Source: an uncultured bacterium (GTDB lineage Bacteria; Planctomycetota; UBA1135; GCA-002686595). Taken from it: 64,000 nt of DNA. The translations under genes were made by a program, and so were the position numbers. The notes beneath the pieces are model-generated. The model did no database searches and had not been told where the DNA came from. It saw only the letters and a program-made list of their open reading frames with translations. Below are positions 8,496 through 17,916 of the stretch, one piece after another. The stretch lies in NCBI GenBank assembly GCA_938075305.1, contig CALJGV010000010.1, positions 62,001-126,000 on the forward strand, given 5' to 3'. Numbering within the stretch: position 1 is the first letter of the stretch; every line of letters starts with the position of its first letter.

Positions 8496-8586
8496 GGAAG
8501 GTGTCGGGCGCGCCGGTCCTCGGGAGCCCGAGGACTCCCGTTCCGGCCCGGGGGTCGGCCTCCTGCTAGGGGGGAGCCTCTTCCTC

Positions 8587-8856
8587 GTGGCGGCGGCGCT
8601 GGCCCTGGCGATCAAGGACATGAGCGGGGCCAACCGGCCCCACGAGCTCACCCTCTCCCCGCTGGTCGCACTGCTGCTGCTCGTGAACGGTGGCGTGTTG
8701 GTCGCGGCCATTCGAGCGCACGGAGAGCGCCTCGCGCGGCGGCGAACCGTCCTGCGAGGCCTGCACCACGCGGGGCTCTGGCTGTACGCCGCTGGCTGCA
8801 CGCTGCTCCTGGTCATCGCCACCTCCACGGCGATCGACGTGTTCCTCGCTCGCTAG
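8587..8856 (+). CDS. Small membrane protein of unknown function
   Basis: 89 aa from GTG 8587, chosen because AGGGGGGAG at 8568-8575 precedes it; no ATG start lies between the UPF0210 stop and 8587 in this frame, and the coding-like frame extends somewhat further upstream, so the start is uncertain. Two hydrophobic segments are clear (LSPLVALLLLVNGGVLVAAI and LWLYAAGCTLLLVIATSTA), separated by an Arg-rich loop (HGERLARRRTVLRG); a third segment would exist if translation starts further upstream. No family recognised. It lies 91 bases after the BMC operon and could be cotranscribed. Confidence 0.5.
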   Translation: MAAALALAIKDMSGANRPHELTLSPLVALLLLVNGGVLVAAIRAHGERLARRRTVLRGLHHAGLWLYAAGCTLLLVIATSTAIDVFLAR

Positions 8857-8916
8857 GTCACCGGCCACGGAGCGCGTTCCGGTGCGCTGGCTCCGGGGAA
8901 GTCGTCCGCTCATGAG

Positions 8917-8945
8917 ACCCGGGCGGCGCTGGCGCGTGCCCGGGT
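8917..8945 (+). terminator. Hairpin between membrane-protein gene and Asp-box gene
   Basis: Inverted arms ACCCGGG (8917-8923) and CCCGGGT (8939-8945) enclose a GC-rich 15-base loop. It follows the end of the BMC region. There is no T run, so factor-independent termination is not certain. Confidence 0.35.
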
Positions 8946-9015
8946 CCACGGTTTCCCGAGGGGCGCCTACGATGGCAGCGCCCCCGCTCCCCCCAGCGTC
9001 TCCAGCTTCAGCGCC

Positions 9016-11472
9016 ATGCGTCACCCCCTGCTCCTCGCCGCCGCGTCCGCCCTCCTCCTCGCTCCGCTCGCCGCAGCGCCCCAGGGGGAGGGTCCGGGGC
9101 GAACCGACGCCGACACCCGCATGCGCCTGTACGGCGAGCACCTCGACCTCGTGGCGCGCTCGCCCCACAGCGACCTCGGCTGGCAGTTCGCCGGCCCCAC
9201 CAATATCAGCGGTCGCATCACGGACGTGGCCGTCACGAGCCCGCGGGGCGATACCTACACCCTGTATGTCGCGGGTGCGTCCTCCGGTGTCTGGAAGTCG
9301 ATCAACGAGGGGGTCTCATGGGAGTGCGTGTTTGACGAGGCGCCGAGCATGTCCATCGGCGACGTCACCCTGGACCCCTCGAACCAGGAGACGGTCTGGG
9401 TCGGTACGGGCGAGGCCAACATCTTCCGAAGCTCAATGGCCGGCGCCGGGGTCTACCGCTCGCTGGACGGCGGGGCGACCTGGGAGCACCGCGGCCTCGC
9501 GGAGACCCACACCATCGCGCGTATCGTCGTGCACCCCGCCGACTCCGACACGGTCTACGTGGCCGCGTCCGGCAACGAGTGGACCCCGAACCCCGAGCGC
9601 GGCGTGTATCGGAGCCGGGACGGGGGCGAGAACTGGATCCAGGTCCTCTCCGTGGACGAGGAGTCCGGCGCTATCGACCTCGTGCTCGATCCCGCGGACC
9701 CCGACACGGTCTACGCCTCGACCTGGCAGCGCACGCGGCAGCGCTGGAACGACCCCCGCAACACGCCGACGACCGCCGGGAGCGGCGTCTGGCGCAGCGA
9801 CGATGGCGGAGACAGCTGGAGCGCCATCAACGAGGGGCTCCCGGAGCCGCGCTTTCGCGGTCGGATCGGGATCGACCTGTGCGCCTCGGCGCCGGAGACG
9901 GTCTACGCCTTCGTCGACAACTACGAGCTTGGGGAGGTCGGCGAGGATGAGGTCGACTCCTACAACCGCAAGCGCAAGGCCTCGATCAAGGGCGCCGAGG
10001 TCTACCGATCTGATGACCGCGGGGCGAGCTGGCGCCGGGTCTCCGAGAGCAGCGAGTACATGCGTCGGCTCTCCGCGACCTACGGCTGGGTCTTCGGCCA
10101 GCTGCGCGTCGACCCGACCGACCCCGAGCGTGTCTACGTCATGGGGCTCGGGCTCAACGTCTCGGAGGACGGCGGTAAGACCTTCCGCCGGCTGCGCGGC
10201 ATGCACGGTGATCACCACGCGCTCTGGATCGACCCCGAGAACCCGCGCTACCTCGTCAACGGCAATGATGGCGGGGTCGCTATCTCCTACGACGGCGGCG
10301 AGCGCTGGCGCACGTTCTACGACAACCTCCCGCTGGCGCAGTTTTACAACGTGGGCCTCGACATGGCGGTGCCGTTCCGCGTGTACGGGTCCGTCCAGGA
10401 CCACGGGTCCTATCGGGCGGAGGTCGATCTCCGTCGAGGTCGCGACCGCGTGCGCGCGGTGGACTTCGAGCGGGCGCCGGGCGGTGAGGCCAGCTATCAC
10501 GCCGTGGATCCCACGGACGCCGACGTGGTCTACCACGAGGGCTTCTACGGTTCGATCCGCCGCGCTCACATGGCGAGCGGAGAGCGCGTGACCCTCGACC
10601 TCCCGGTGGCGGATGGAGAGGAGGACCTGCGCGGTCAGTGGCTGGCGCCCTTCATGATCTCTCACCACAACCCGCGGGTCATCTACCACGGCATGAACAA
10701 GGTGTTCCGTTCCCTCGACAGGGGGGAGAACTTCGAGGCCATCAGCCCGGACCTCTCCTTCGCCAGGGACGAGCGCAAGGGGGATATCCCCTTCCAGACG
10801 ATCACGACCCTCGCGGAGTCACCGCTCCGCTTCGGGGTGCTCTACGCGGGCACGGACGACGGCCGGCTGCACCTGACCCGCGACAGCGGCGCCACTTGGA
10901 CAGAGCTTGGGGACCGGTTCGCCCCGGATCGAGCCTTCTCGCGGGTCGAGGCGTCGAGGCACACGGAGGGGGTGGTCTTCGCGGCGCAGAACGGCAAGCG
11001 CAACGAGGACTTCACGCCCTACCTGTGGATGTCCCATGACCACGGCGAGACCTGGCGGAGCATCGCTGGCGGGATCCCCCTCGGCCCGATCAACGTGGTC
11101 CGCGAGGATCCGAAGAACCCCGAGGTGCTCTACGTGGGCACCGACCTCGGGGTCTACGTCACCTCCGATCGCGGGGCCAGCTGGGACGCGCTCGTCGCCG
11201 GGCTCCCCAACACCTTCGTCCATGACCTCGTCGTCCACCCCCGCGACGACATGCTGGTGGCCGGGACCCACGGGCGCGGGGTTTGGGTGCTCGATGTCCG
11301 TCCGATCCAGGACCCCGAAGCGGCCCGCGCCGCCCGGGAGGCGGCGGAAGCAGCGGCGGCGGCCGCTGCCGAGGAGACGGACGGAGAGGAGGAGGAAGAG
11401 GAGGAGGAAGACCCTGCGGAGGAAGAGGCCGCGGCGGCTCGAGCACGGGCTGCGGGCGGCACGGGGGCCTGA
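9016..11472 (+). CDS. Secreted Asp-box (BNR/sortilin-like) beta-propeller protein
   Basis: 818 aa with a signal peptide (LLLAAASALLLAPLAAAP). Eleven S/T-x-D-x-G-x-T-W-type Asp boxes are visible from residue 95 to about 723, for example SLDGGATW, SRDGGENW, SDDGGDSW, SEDGGKTF, TRDSGATW and TSDRGASW, with intervening DPxDPxTVYV-type strands. This is the VPS10/sortilin-like or BNR-repeat beta-propeller architecture. Proteins of this kind are often annotated as glycosyl hydrolases, but no catalytic residue set can be assigned. The C-terminal 60 residues are an Ala- and Glu-rich tail (EEEEEEEEDPAEEEAAAA). Probably periplasmic or extracellular; substrate unknown. Confidence 0.88.
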   Translation: MRHPLLLAAASALLLAPLAAAPQGEGPGRTDADTRMRLYGEHLDLVARSPHSDLGWQFAGPTNISGRITDVAVTSPRGDTYTLYVAGASSGVWKSINEGVSWECVFDEAPSMSIGDVTLDPSNQETVWVGTGEANIFRSSMAGAGVYRSLDGGATWEHRGLAETHTIARIVVHPADSDTVYVAASGNEWTPNPERGVYRSRDGGENWIQVLSVDEESGAIDLVLDPADPDTVYASTWQRTRQRWNDPRNTPTTAGSGVWRSDDGGDSWSAINEGLPEPRFRGRIGIDLCASAPETVYAFVDNYELGEVGEDEVDSYNRKRKASIKGAEVYRSDDRGASWRRVSESSEYMRRLSATYGWVFGQLRVDPTDPERVYVMGLGLNVSEDGGKTFRRLRGMHGDHHALWIDPENPRYLVNGNDGGVAISYDGGERWRTFYDNLPLAQFYNVGLDMAVPFRVYGSVQDHGSYRAEVDLRRGRDRVRAVDFERAPGGEASYHAVDPTDADVVYHEGFYGSIRRAHMASGERVTLDLPVADGEEDLRGQWLAPFMISHHNPRVIYHGMNKVFRSLDRGENFEAISPDLSFARDERKGDIPFQTITTLAESPLRFGVLYAGTDDGRLHLTRDSGATWTELGDRFAPDRAFSRVEASRHTEGVVFAAQNGKRNEDFTPYLWMSHDHGETWRSIAGGIPLGPINVVREDPKNPEVLYVGTDLGVYVTSDRGASWDALVAGLPNTFVHDLVVHPRDDMLVAGTHGRGVWVLDVRPIQDPEAARAAREAAEAAAAAAAEETDGEEEEEEEEDPAEEEAAAARARAAGGTGA

Positions 11473-11611
11473 GCCCCTCGGGTGGTCACGGGCCGATGGG
11501 CGCGGACGAGCACGCCAGGGGCATCAGGAGGGGGAGCCCAAAGAAACTCGGCCCGCAGAAGTCGTAAACGGCTATCGGACCTCATGCTAGAGACAGACTC
11601 TTCGAGGGCGC

Positions 11612-12802
11612 ATGAAAGCGCCTGCGGACCTTGCCCACCAAGTCGCCATGACGATCAGCCTCCTGCTGACTGCCCTCCTCGCACCCGCCCCGGCGGGCGA
11701 GCTCACCCTGCTCGACGTGAAGGCGTACCGAACATGGAAGATCGAGCTCCCCGCGGATCCGTTCCAGACGGTGTCCGGCTCGATCCCGGTGCCCCACGCG
11801 GGCGGTGACGGCTTCCTCGTGGAGCCGCGCGGCCAGGGCCTCGCGGTGGACACGGACGGGGACGGTGAGGTGGATCGAGAGCTCAACGGTCGCAAGGACC
11901 CCGACACCCAGGTCCGTCATGCGCGGGTGGTCCTGACTGGCGAGGCCGTGGACGGCGGCGAGCTCCGCTACCCCGTTCGATTCAAGGACGAGGGCGCCGG
12001 CTGGACCTGGGCCTCCGGCGGTGCGCTCGTCGGCCAGGTGGGCGGCGTCGGTCTCCAGGTCATCGACCTGGATGGGAATGGTTCATTCCACGACGTGGGC
12101 CGGGACGCGGTGGTCGTCGGCGGGACAGGCGTCGCGCATTTCCTGGGAGAGACCCTCGCTGTGGGCGATCAGCTCATGCGCGTCACCCTGGACGACAGCG
12201 ACCGGAGCCTGCTCGCGCAGCCCTTCGACGGGGCCACGGGCACCCTGGACCTCGCCTCCGACTTCGGGGGCAAGGGCGTCATGCTCTCCGCGGTGGTGCA
12301 GTCCGTGGACGGTCGTCAGAGCTTCGAGCTCGGCGCCCACGACGGCAAGGTCACGGTCCCCGAGGGCCGCTACCGCCTGGTCACTGCGGCGCTCGGCCTT
12401 GGTGACGCACGGGTCGAGGTCGACCCGGCGCGGATGAAGGCGGTCGAGGTCTCCGGAGACGCCACCGCCAAGCTCGGATGGGGCGCGCCGATCCGCGCGA
12501 CCTTCGACTACAAGCGTGAGGGCGGCGAGCTGACCTTCGACCCGCGCCAGGTGAGCTACGTCGGCGCTGGCGGCGAACGCTGGATCGGCTGGAATCCGAT
12601 CGGCAAGAGCCCGAAGTTCCAGGTCAAGGAGAAGGACACCGGCGACGTCCTGGTGGACGTTGTGTTCCCGGGCTCTTGCTGAGGCAAGGGCTTCGTTCCG
12701 GCCACCGTGAGTGTGCCGGCCACCAAGGACATCACCGTCGACATGACCGCCCAGACCTGGGCCTTTGGTGAGATCAAGGGGGCTCCGCTGGCGAGCCGCT
12801 GA
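11612..12802 (+). CDS. Secreted protein, candidate selenoprotein with C-U motif (TGA at 12680 read through)
   Basis: Codons run from ATG 11612 (GAGGG at 11604-11608; ATG 11648 is an alternative giving a cleaner signal peptide MTISLLLTALLAPAPAGE) to an in-frame TGA at 12680-12682, then continue 39 more sense codons to TGA 12800-12802. Across the TGA the protein reads FPGSC-U-GKGFVPATVSV. The downstream part keeps the high third-position GC of real coding sequence. A hairpin starts 15 bases after the TGA. The body has an acidic DTDGDGEVDRELNG loop and a late beta-rich part (TFDYKREGGELTF, GERWIGWNPIG). No family recognised. If the TGA is a true stop, the protein is 356 aa and ends in Cys. Confidence 0.65.
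12698..12719 (+). promoter_or_regulatory. SECIS-like hairpin downstream of in-frame TGA 12680
   Basis: CCGGC-CAC (12698-12705) pairs with GTG-(T bulge)-GCCGG (12711-12719), leaving the apical loop CGTGA (12706-12710). The loop is 23 bases after the TGA and carries a G in its second position. Bacterial SECIS elements are stem-loops within the coding region shortly after UGA with a G early in a small apical loop, so position and shape fit. Function is inferred. Confidence 0.5.
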
Positions 12803-12893
12803 GCCCCGAGCATCAAGAGACGACCCGGTGGGAGCACCGGGCGTCCCGTCACGCGCTCGATTGCGAGTTCGCGTGGGCGGTCCCGACAACACC

Positions 12894-12921
12894 TTCGGCG
12901 GGCCCCTTCGGGCCCGCCGAA
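12894..12921 (+). terminator. Strong 12-bp hairpin between genes
   Basis: TTCGGCGGGCCC (12894-12905) and GGGCCCGCCGAA (12910-12921) are perfectly complementary around a CTTC loop. It lies 91 bases after the end of the candidate selenoprotein and 17 bases before the next start. No T run follows, so it may act as a terminator or processing barrier. Confidence 0.5.
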
Positions 12922-12938
12922 AACACTCCCTTCCTACC

Positions 12939-15332
12939 GTGCCCTCCGCTGCCCACTTGCACCTCGGCGTCTCCCTGCTCCTCCTTGCCCCGGCCGTCGG
13001 CCACGCCTACCCGACCGAGGTGCAGGCTGGCGGCTCCATGGCGGTCTCGGTGGTCGGGCAGCGACTCATCGTCTCCTGCGACCTCTCCACGGCGGCGAAC
13101 CGGATTCCGGTCAACCTCTTCGTGGAGCTGGAAGGGCGCCATGGCCTTCAGCTGGCCAACAAGGCCGCGGCGGGGCTGAAGGCCGAGACGAGCGACGGCA
13201 AGCCGCGCCCGATCACCATGCACTTCGGCGACTTCGAGGTCGTCGTGCCCGCCCGGGAACTCGGGGACGAGGACCTCTTCGCCGCCTTCACCAAGTACCA
13301 CTCCGCCGAGATGGGGGAGAACGCCCTGGTGGGCTCCATCGGGGTCGAGGTCCTCAGGGACTGGGACCTCACGCTGCGGGTGGGCGATGGCCGGATCGAC
13401 CTCAGCCCGATCCGGGCCGACGCCTCCGCGCCGCCGATGGCCCTCGACGTCATGGACGACGGCACCGTCGTCACGCCCCTGACGCTGATCGACGACATGG
13501 CGTGGATCCCTGTCCGCTGGAGCGACGGGGCGGCGGGGGGGCTGATGGTGGGGACCGCCGTGTACGACACGCGCATCGACGCCCGCGCCGCAGCCCGCCG
13601 TGGGCGACCCGCCGGGGACGTGGGCCCGATCAAGCTGGCGGACATTGACCTGCATCGCTTCGTGGCGTTCCGGCCCGAGCCGGTGGTGCAGGTGCACCCC
13701 GACAGCGTCGTCGGCGTCACCGGGATCAACCTCCTGCGCTGCCTCGAGGTGTCGCTGGACAGGAGCAAGAACGAGCTCCGGGTGCGACCGGTCCGCGAGC
13801 CCCAGTTCCCGGACGCCGACCTGCAGTTCTTTCAGGCCCGCGCGGACGAGGACCCCGAGGCCGTCCTCGACTTCCTCGAGGACCACCCCGAGGAGCGCCT
13901 GGCCAGTGAGGCGGCGCGCCTCCTGCTCGACTACCGCATCGAGGACGCCGCCCCTTCGGCCGAGATCGACGCTGCGGTGGCCTGGGTCTTCGAGACCGAG
14001 GTCGGCGACCTGCGGACCACGCGCATGCTCGACCTGATGAAGGAGATGAGCGACGCCGGCGAGGTCGGGGTCGTGATCGCAGCCGGCAGGCTTGGCGTGG
14101 ACGCGGGCCGCGACGACCGCTACCCCAACGCCGTGCATGAGGTGCACGGCCTGCTTGGTCGGACGCTCCTCGACGAGGGCGAGGGCGACGAGGCCTGGCG
14201 GCACCTGCTCTCGGCGGCCTTCGGGCTGCCGGAGGACGGCAGCATCAACCTGGACCTCGGCCGCTTCTACGAGCAGCAGGGCCGCTACCGCCGGGCCTTC
14301 TCCCGCTACGTCCAGGCCGTCATCCGGCCCGAGTCGGGCGCGGGCGGGCTCGAGGGCCTGCAGCGGGTGCAGTCGCTGCTGAAGAACGAGGAGGGGGACG
14401 CGGAGCCCTTCTCGGTGCGGACCATCGAGCGGATGATCGCGGGCAAGGTGCGCAACTTCGGCGCCTCCAGCCGCTTCGTCCCCGACGAGGAGAACCCCGC
14501 GCTGCGCACGGTGCTCTGTGAGTTCTTCACCAACGGGCACCTGGGCTCCGAGGAGCGCGGCGGCGCCATCGGCGGGGCCCTGGCCTTCGAGGGCCTCGAG
14601 GGCCGCTTCGATCCCGACCACGTGGTGCTCCTGCAGTACCACCTCCCCGCGCCTCAACCGGACGCCCTCTGCACCAGCGTGGCGCGGACCCGCGCCTCGG
14701 TCCTCGGCGTGGGGGATCCGACGGTGATGGTGCTCGACGGCAAGACGGGCTCGCCCGGGGCCGGACGCTGGCGCCAGGCCGAGGAGATCTACGACCGCGC
14801 GCGCAAGATCGCCGTGAAGCGCATGGCGAAGCTCACCGACTACGATGTGGACATCTCCGCGCGGATCGAGGGCGACCGGGTGGTGGGTTCCGCGATCGTG
14901 ACCGGCGCGGAGGAGACCGGACTGCGGGTCCAGGTGCTGCTCGCCGAGGCCGCCGTGCTTTACCCCGGCTCCAGCGGGGTGGTCGTGCACCGTCACGTGG
15001 CCCGCGCCTCGTTGCTCGGCGATGACATGGGGGAGTGGTTCGAGCCCGAGGACTTCGAGCAGGAGTTCACCTTCGAGAGGAGCCTCACGGAGATCGAGTC
15101 CGAGCAGATCGCCTTCCTCGGCGAGCTGGAGGCCGAGGGCCTCGGGACCGCGCCGCTGATCTCCACCCGGGTGGACCCGGCGGAGGCGCGGGTCGTGGCG
15201 TTCCTCTACGACGGGAGTACGGGAGAGGTCCTCGCGGCCTATTCAGTCAAGCCGACGGCGGCGGACGAGGCCGCGGTCGTCACCGAGCCGAGCGCGCAGG
15301 GCGCGGACGGCGCCGGGAGCGGCGGGCGGTGA
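12939..15332 (+). CDS. Secreted protein with aspartyl-protease-fold-like N-terminal half and TPR-like middle
   Basis: 797 aa from GTG 12939, chosen because a signal peptide (LHLGVSLLLLAPAVGHAYP) follows directly; the frame is open further upstream but crosses the hairpin. Residues about 30-290 show strand patterns recalled from retropepsin-like proteins (VNLFVELEGRHG, and SVVGVTGINLLRCLEVSLD around residue 255-273), but the catalytic D-T/S-G is not evident, so it may be a non-catalytic relative. The middle has helical repeats (DLGRFYEQQGRYRRAFSRYV). First gene of the MoxR operon; its TGA overlaps the next GTG. Function unknown. Confidence 0.75.
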   Translation: MPSAAHLHLGVSLLLLAPAVGHAYPTEVQAGGSMAVSVVGQRLIVSCDLSTAANRIPVNLFVELEGRHGLQLANKAAAGLKAETSDGKPRPITMHFGDFEVVVPARELGDEDLFAAFTKYHSAEMGENALVGSIGVEVLRDWDLTLRVGDGRIDLSPIRADASAPPMALDVMDDGTVVTPLTLIDDMAWIPVRWSDGAAGGLMVGTAVYDTRIDARAAARRGRPAGDVGPIKLADIDLHRFVAFRPEPVVQVHPDSVVGVTGINLLRCLEVSLDRSKNELRVRPVREPQFPDADLQFFQARADEDPEAVLDFLEDHPEERLASEAARLLLDYRIEDAAPSAEIDAAVAWVFETEVGDLRTTRMLDLMKEMSDAGEVGVVIAAGRLGVDAGRDDRYPNAVHEVHGLLGRTLLDEGEGDEAWRHLLSAAFGLPEDGSINLDLGRFYEQQGRYRRAFSRYVQAVIRPESGAGGLEGLQRVQSLLKNEEGDAEPFSVRTIERMIAGKVRNFGASSRFVPDEENPALRTVLCEFFTNGHLGSEERGGAIGGALAFEGLEGRFDPDHVVLLQYHLPAPQPDALCTSVARTRASVLGVGDPTVMVLDGKTGSPGAGRWRQAEEIYDRARKIAVKRMAKLTDYDVDISARIEGDRVVGSAIVTGAEETGLRVQVLLAEAAVLYPGSSGVVVHRHVARASLLGDDMGEWFEPEDFEQEFTFERSLTEIESEQIAFLGELEAEGLGTAPLISTRVDPAEARVVAFLYDGSTGEVLAAYSVKPTAADEAAVVTEPSAQGADGAGSGGR

Positions 15333-16855
15333 GCGCCGAGCAGAACCTCACCCGCGACCTCGACCAGATCGAGGGGCGCGCAGGGACGATGCTCCAGGGC
15401 GTCGAGTCCCGGGCGGCCTTCATGGCGGCGGGCTTCCGCGCCTTGCCGCTGCTGGCGGCCGTGCCGGCGGCCTTCGTGGTCGCGCAGCTCATGCGGTGGG
15501 CCGTGGGCGGCGAGCCTGCGCTCCTCCCGCTGCCCTTCGTGCTCCTGCTCAGCCTCCTCGCGCCGGGGATCCCCGCCGCGAGAGCGGCGGCCACCGCTCG
15601 TGCCCGTCGAATCTCACGGTCCCGCGCCCTCGCGGAGGCCGACCGGCAGCTGGACCTCGCGGACCGGCTCGTGACCGCCGACGAGTTCCTGCGCCACGGC
15701 GCCCGCACGGGCTTCCAGCAGGCCGCCGTGGAGGACGCGGCGCGGCGCAGCGAGGCTGCGGCGGGCGCTGCGCTCGAGGCCCCCGAGGCGGCCATCGCGG
15801 GGTCGCGAAGGCTCCCTGCGTGGGGCGCGCTCTCGCTCCTCCTGCTGGCGCTCTCCGCGTGGGTCAGCACGTTCGAGCCGCGGCACGTGGGCGGCGGAGG
15901 GTTGACCGAGACCGCGGCCGCCGAGGCCGGAGAACCGCTCGACGAGGAGGCCGCCGAGGACGCGGTGACGGCCGAGGAACGCGCGGCCCCCGCGCCGCCC
16001 GAGGCCGTGCCCACGGAGCGCCGCGCGCAGGACCCCGCCGAGGCCAAGCGGTCGGAGAGCGGCGAGGACGTGGACGACTCCGTCAAGGAGTCGTCGGGGC
16101 GGACGGGCGCGGGGCGCTCTTCGGGAGCGCTCTCCTCCTCCGCGGCCAGCGAATCGCGCAGCGCGCCCTCCACCCAGGGCCAGTCGTCGAAGCCCGCCGA
16201 GCGCGACAAGAAGAAGCGCGAGTCCAAGAAGAAGAAGGAGCGCAAGACCGGCGAGCAGCCCACACCGGAGCGCCGCCCTGAGGACGAGCAGTCGGGCGCG
16301 ACGGCGGGGAAGGGCTCCTCCAAGGGCTCGAACCGCAACCCCACGGCGTCCGAGTGGCAGAGCAAGGACCAGGTGACCGAGGTCGACGACCAGGAGGTCG
16401 AGGACGACGAGGACACCGACGAGGACGAGGAGGAGCAGGAGAACCGCGGCGGCGTACAGCCGAGCCTCCGCGACCGCCGTCCGCCGGTGAGCCGTGACCT
16501 CCAGATCGGCTTCGGCAACCGTCCCAACCCCGACGCCAACGGACGGGGCGGCCCCTCCGAGCAGAAGAAGTCACGGGGCGTCGCGTCCCTCGTCCTCGGC
16601 GTCCCTGTCCCCGACCGGGTCAAGGGGCGCCCCGGTCCCGGCCCCACGAAGATCACCCAGGAGCGCATCGAGCCCCAGGCCGAGGAGGCGGGCGCCCTCG
16701 TGGCCTCCGCTCGGGCCGCGCGCTCGCGCCCCGTCCCCGCTCTCTCCAGCGTCGAACTCGGCCCCCAGCTCCGTGAGCTGGTGCGCGCCTACTTCCTCGC
16801 GCGCCGCGCCGCGGCGCCCCCGGCTGCAGCGCCCCCGGCACGCAAGCCGCAATAG
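15329..16855 (+). CDS. Membrane protein with long charged low-complexity region, MoxR-operon member
   Basis: 508 aa from GTG 15329, overlapping the previous stop as GTGA. Three hydrophobic segments lie in the first 190 residues (LPLLAAVPAAFVVAQLM, LPLPFVLLLSLLAPGIPAA, WGALSLLLLALSAWV), with a helical stretch between the second and third. From residue about 195 it is mostly charged low complexity: KKKRESKKKKERKTGEQP and DDEDTDEDEEEQENRGG. A short ordered tail (LGPQLRELVRAYFLARRAA) ends the protein. From memory, MoxR/DUF58 operons of related bacteria have a large coiled-coil membrane protein (DUF4175-like) in this place; similarity is positional only. 44 bases separate it from the ATPase gene. 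Confidence 0.75.
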   Translation: MSAEQNLTRDLDQIEGRAGTMLQGVESRAAFMAAGFRALPLLAAVPAAFVVAQLMRWAVGGEPALLPLPFVLLLSLLAPGIPAARAAATARARRISRSRALAEADRQLDLADRLVTADEFLRHGARTGFQQAAVEDAARRSEAAAGAALEAPEAAIAGSRRLPAWGALSLLLLALSAWVSTFEPRHVGGGGLTETAAAEAGEPLDEEAAEDAVTAEERAAPAPPEAVPTERRAQDPAEAKRSESGEDVDDSVKESSGRTGAGRSSGALSSSAASESRSAPSTQGQSSKPAERDKKKRESKKKKERKTGEQPTPERRPEDEQSGATAGKGSSKGSNRNPTASEWQSKDQVTEVDDQEVEDDEDTDEDEEEQENRGGVQPSLRDRRPPVSRDLQIGFGNRPNPDANGRGGPSEQKKSRGVASLVLGVPVPDRVKGRPGPGPTKITQERIEPQAEEAGALVASARAARSRPVPALSSVELGPQLRELVRAYFLARRAAAPPAAAPPARKPQ

Positions 16856-16899
16856 CCCCCTCACCGTCTCCTCCGAGCCACGGTCCAGCCCCTGTTCCC

Positions 16900-17916
16900 A
16901 TGACTGATTCCAACGCCGACGCCGCGCGCGCCGATGCCCAGCGTTTCCGCGAGACCTACGAGTCCATCCGAGCCGAGGTCTCCCGCCGCATGGTCGGCCA
17001 GGCCGACGTGATCGAGGGGGTGCTGACGGCGCTCCTCGCGGGCGGCCACGTGCTGCTCGAGGGCGTCCCGGGCCTCGGCAAGACCATGCTGGTCTCCTCC
17101 CTGGGCGAGGCCCTGAAGCTGAGCTTCAGCCGAATCCAGTTCACCCCCGACATGATGCCGGCGGACGTGCGCGGCACGTCGGTGCTGGTGGAGAGCGAGG
17201 GCGGCGGCCACGAGCTGCAGTTCGAGCAGGGGCCCATCGTGGCCAACCTGGTGCTCGCGGACGAGATCAACCGCGCGACGCCCAAGACCCAGTCGGCGCT
17301 CCTCGAGGCCATGCAGGAGCGGCAGCTCACCATCGGGCGGCGCACCATCAAGCTCGAGGAGCCGTTCTGCGTCATGGCGACCCAGAACCCGGTGGAGCAG
17401 GAGGGCACCTACCCCCTGCCCGAGGCCCAGTTGGACCGCTTCCTCTTCAAGCTCGTGGTGGGCTACCCCGAGGAAGGAGACTACCGGGAGATCCTCCGCC
17501 GGACGACCGGCGAGCAGGAGGTCGAGCTCAGCTCGGTCTCCAACGCCGAGACCATCAACGCCATGCGCAGCACCGTGCGCCAGGTCCCCGTCCCCGAGCA
17601 CGCCGAGGACTACGCCATCCGGCTCGTCATGGGGACCCAGCCGGGCAGCGCCTACGCGCCCGAGCTCGTGGACCGCTACGTCTCCCTCGGCTCCAGCCCC
17701 CGCGGCGCTCAGGCGCTCCTGCTCGGCGCCAAGGTCAAGGCGCTGCTCGCAGGCCGCTTCGCCGTGGCCACCGAGGACATCGCCGCCGTCGCGCGCCCGG
17801 TGCTCCGCCACCGCGTGCTCCTCGGCTTCGAGGGGCTCTCCGAGGGCGTCACCACCGACCAGGTGGTGGACGAGGTCCTCGCCAAGCTCCCGGTCCCCGA
17901 GGAGGCGGCCGGTTGA
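16900..17916 (+). CDS. MoxR-family AAA+ ATPase
   Basis: 338 aa. Walker A GVPGLGKT at residues 55-62, Walker B LVLADEIN with D121 and E122, then the family signature ATPKTQSALLEAMQERQLTI, sensor 1 ATQNPVEQEGTYPLPEAQLD and DRFLFK. MoxR AAA+ proteins act as chaperone-like ATPases that activate or assemble VWA-domain protein complexes, usually with DUF58 and VWA proteins encoded next door, as here. Its TGA overlaps the TTG of the DUF58 gene. Confidence 0.95.
   Translation: MTDSNADAARADAQRFRETYESIRAEVSRRMVGQADVIEGVLTALLAGGHVLLEGVPGLGKTMLVSSLGEALKLSFSRIQFTPDMMPADVRGTSVLVESEGGGHELQFEQGPIVANLVLADEINRATPKTQSALLEAMQERQLTIGRRTIKLEEPFCVMATQNPVEQEGTYPLPEAQLDRFLFKLVVGYPEEGDYREILRRTTGEQEVELSSVSNAETINAMRSTVRQVPVPEHAEDYAIRLVMGTQPGSAYAPELVDRYVSLGSSPRGAQALLLGAKVKALLAGRFAVATEDIAAVARPVLRHRVLLGFEGLSEGVTTDQVVDEVLAKLPVPEEAAG

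Noticed and set aside
8293-8586. Longer upstream start for the small membrane protein
   Set aside because: It would lie inside the UPF0210 gene and give an Arg/Pro-rich shadow sequence.
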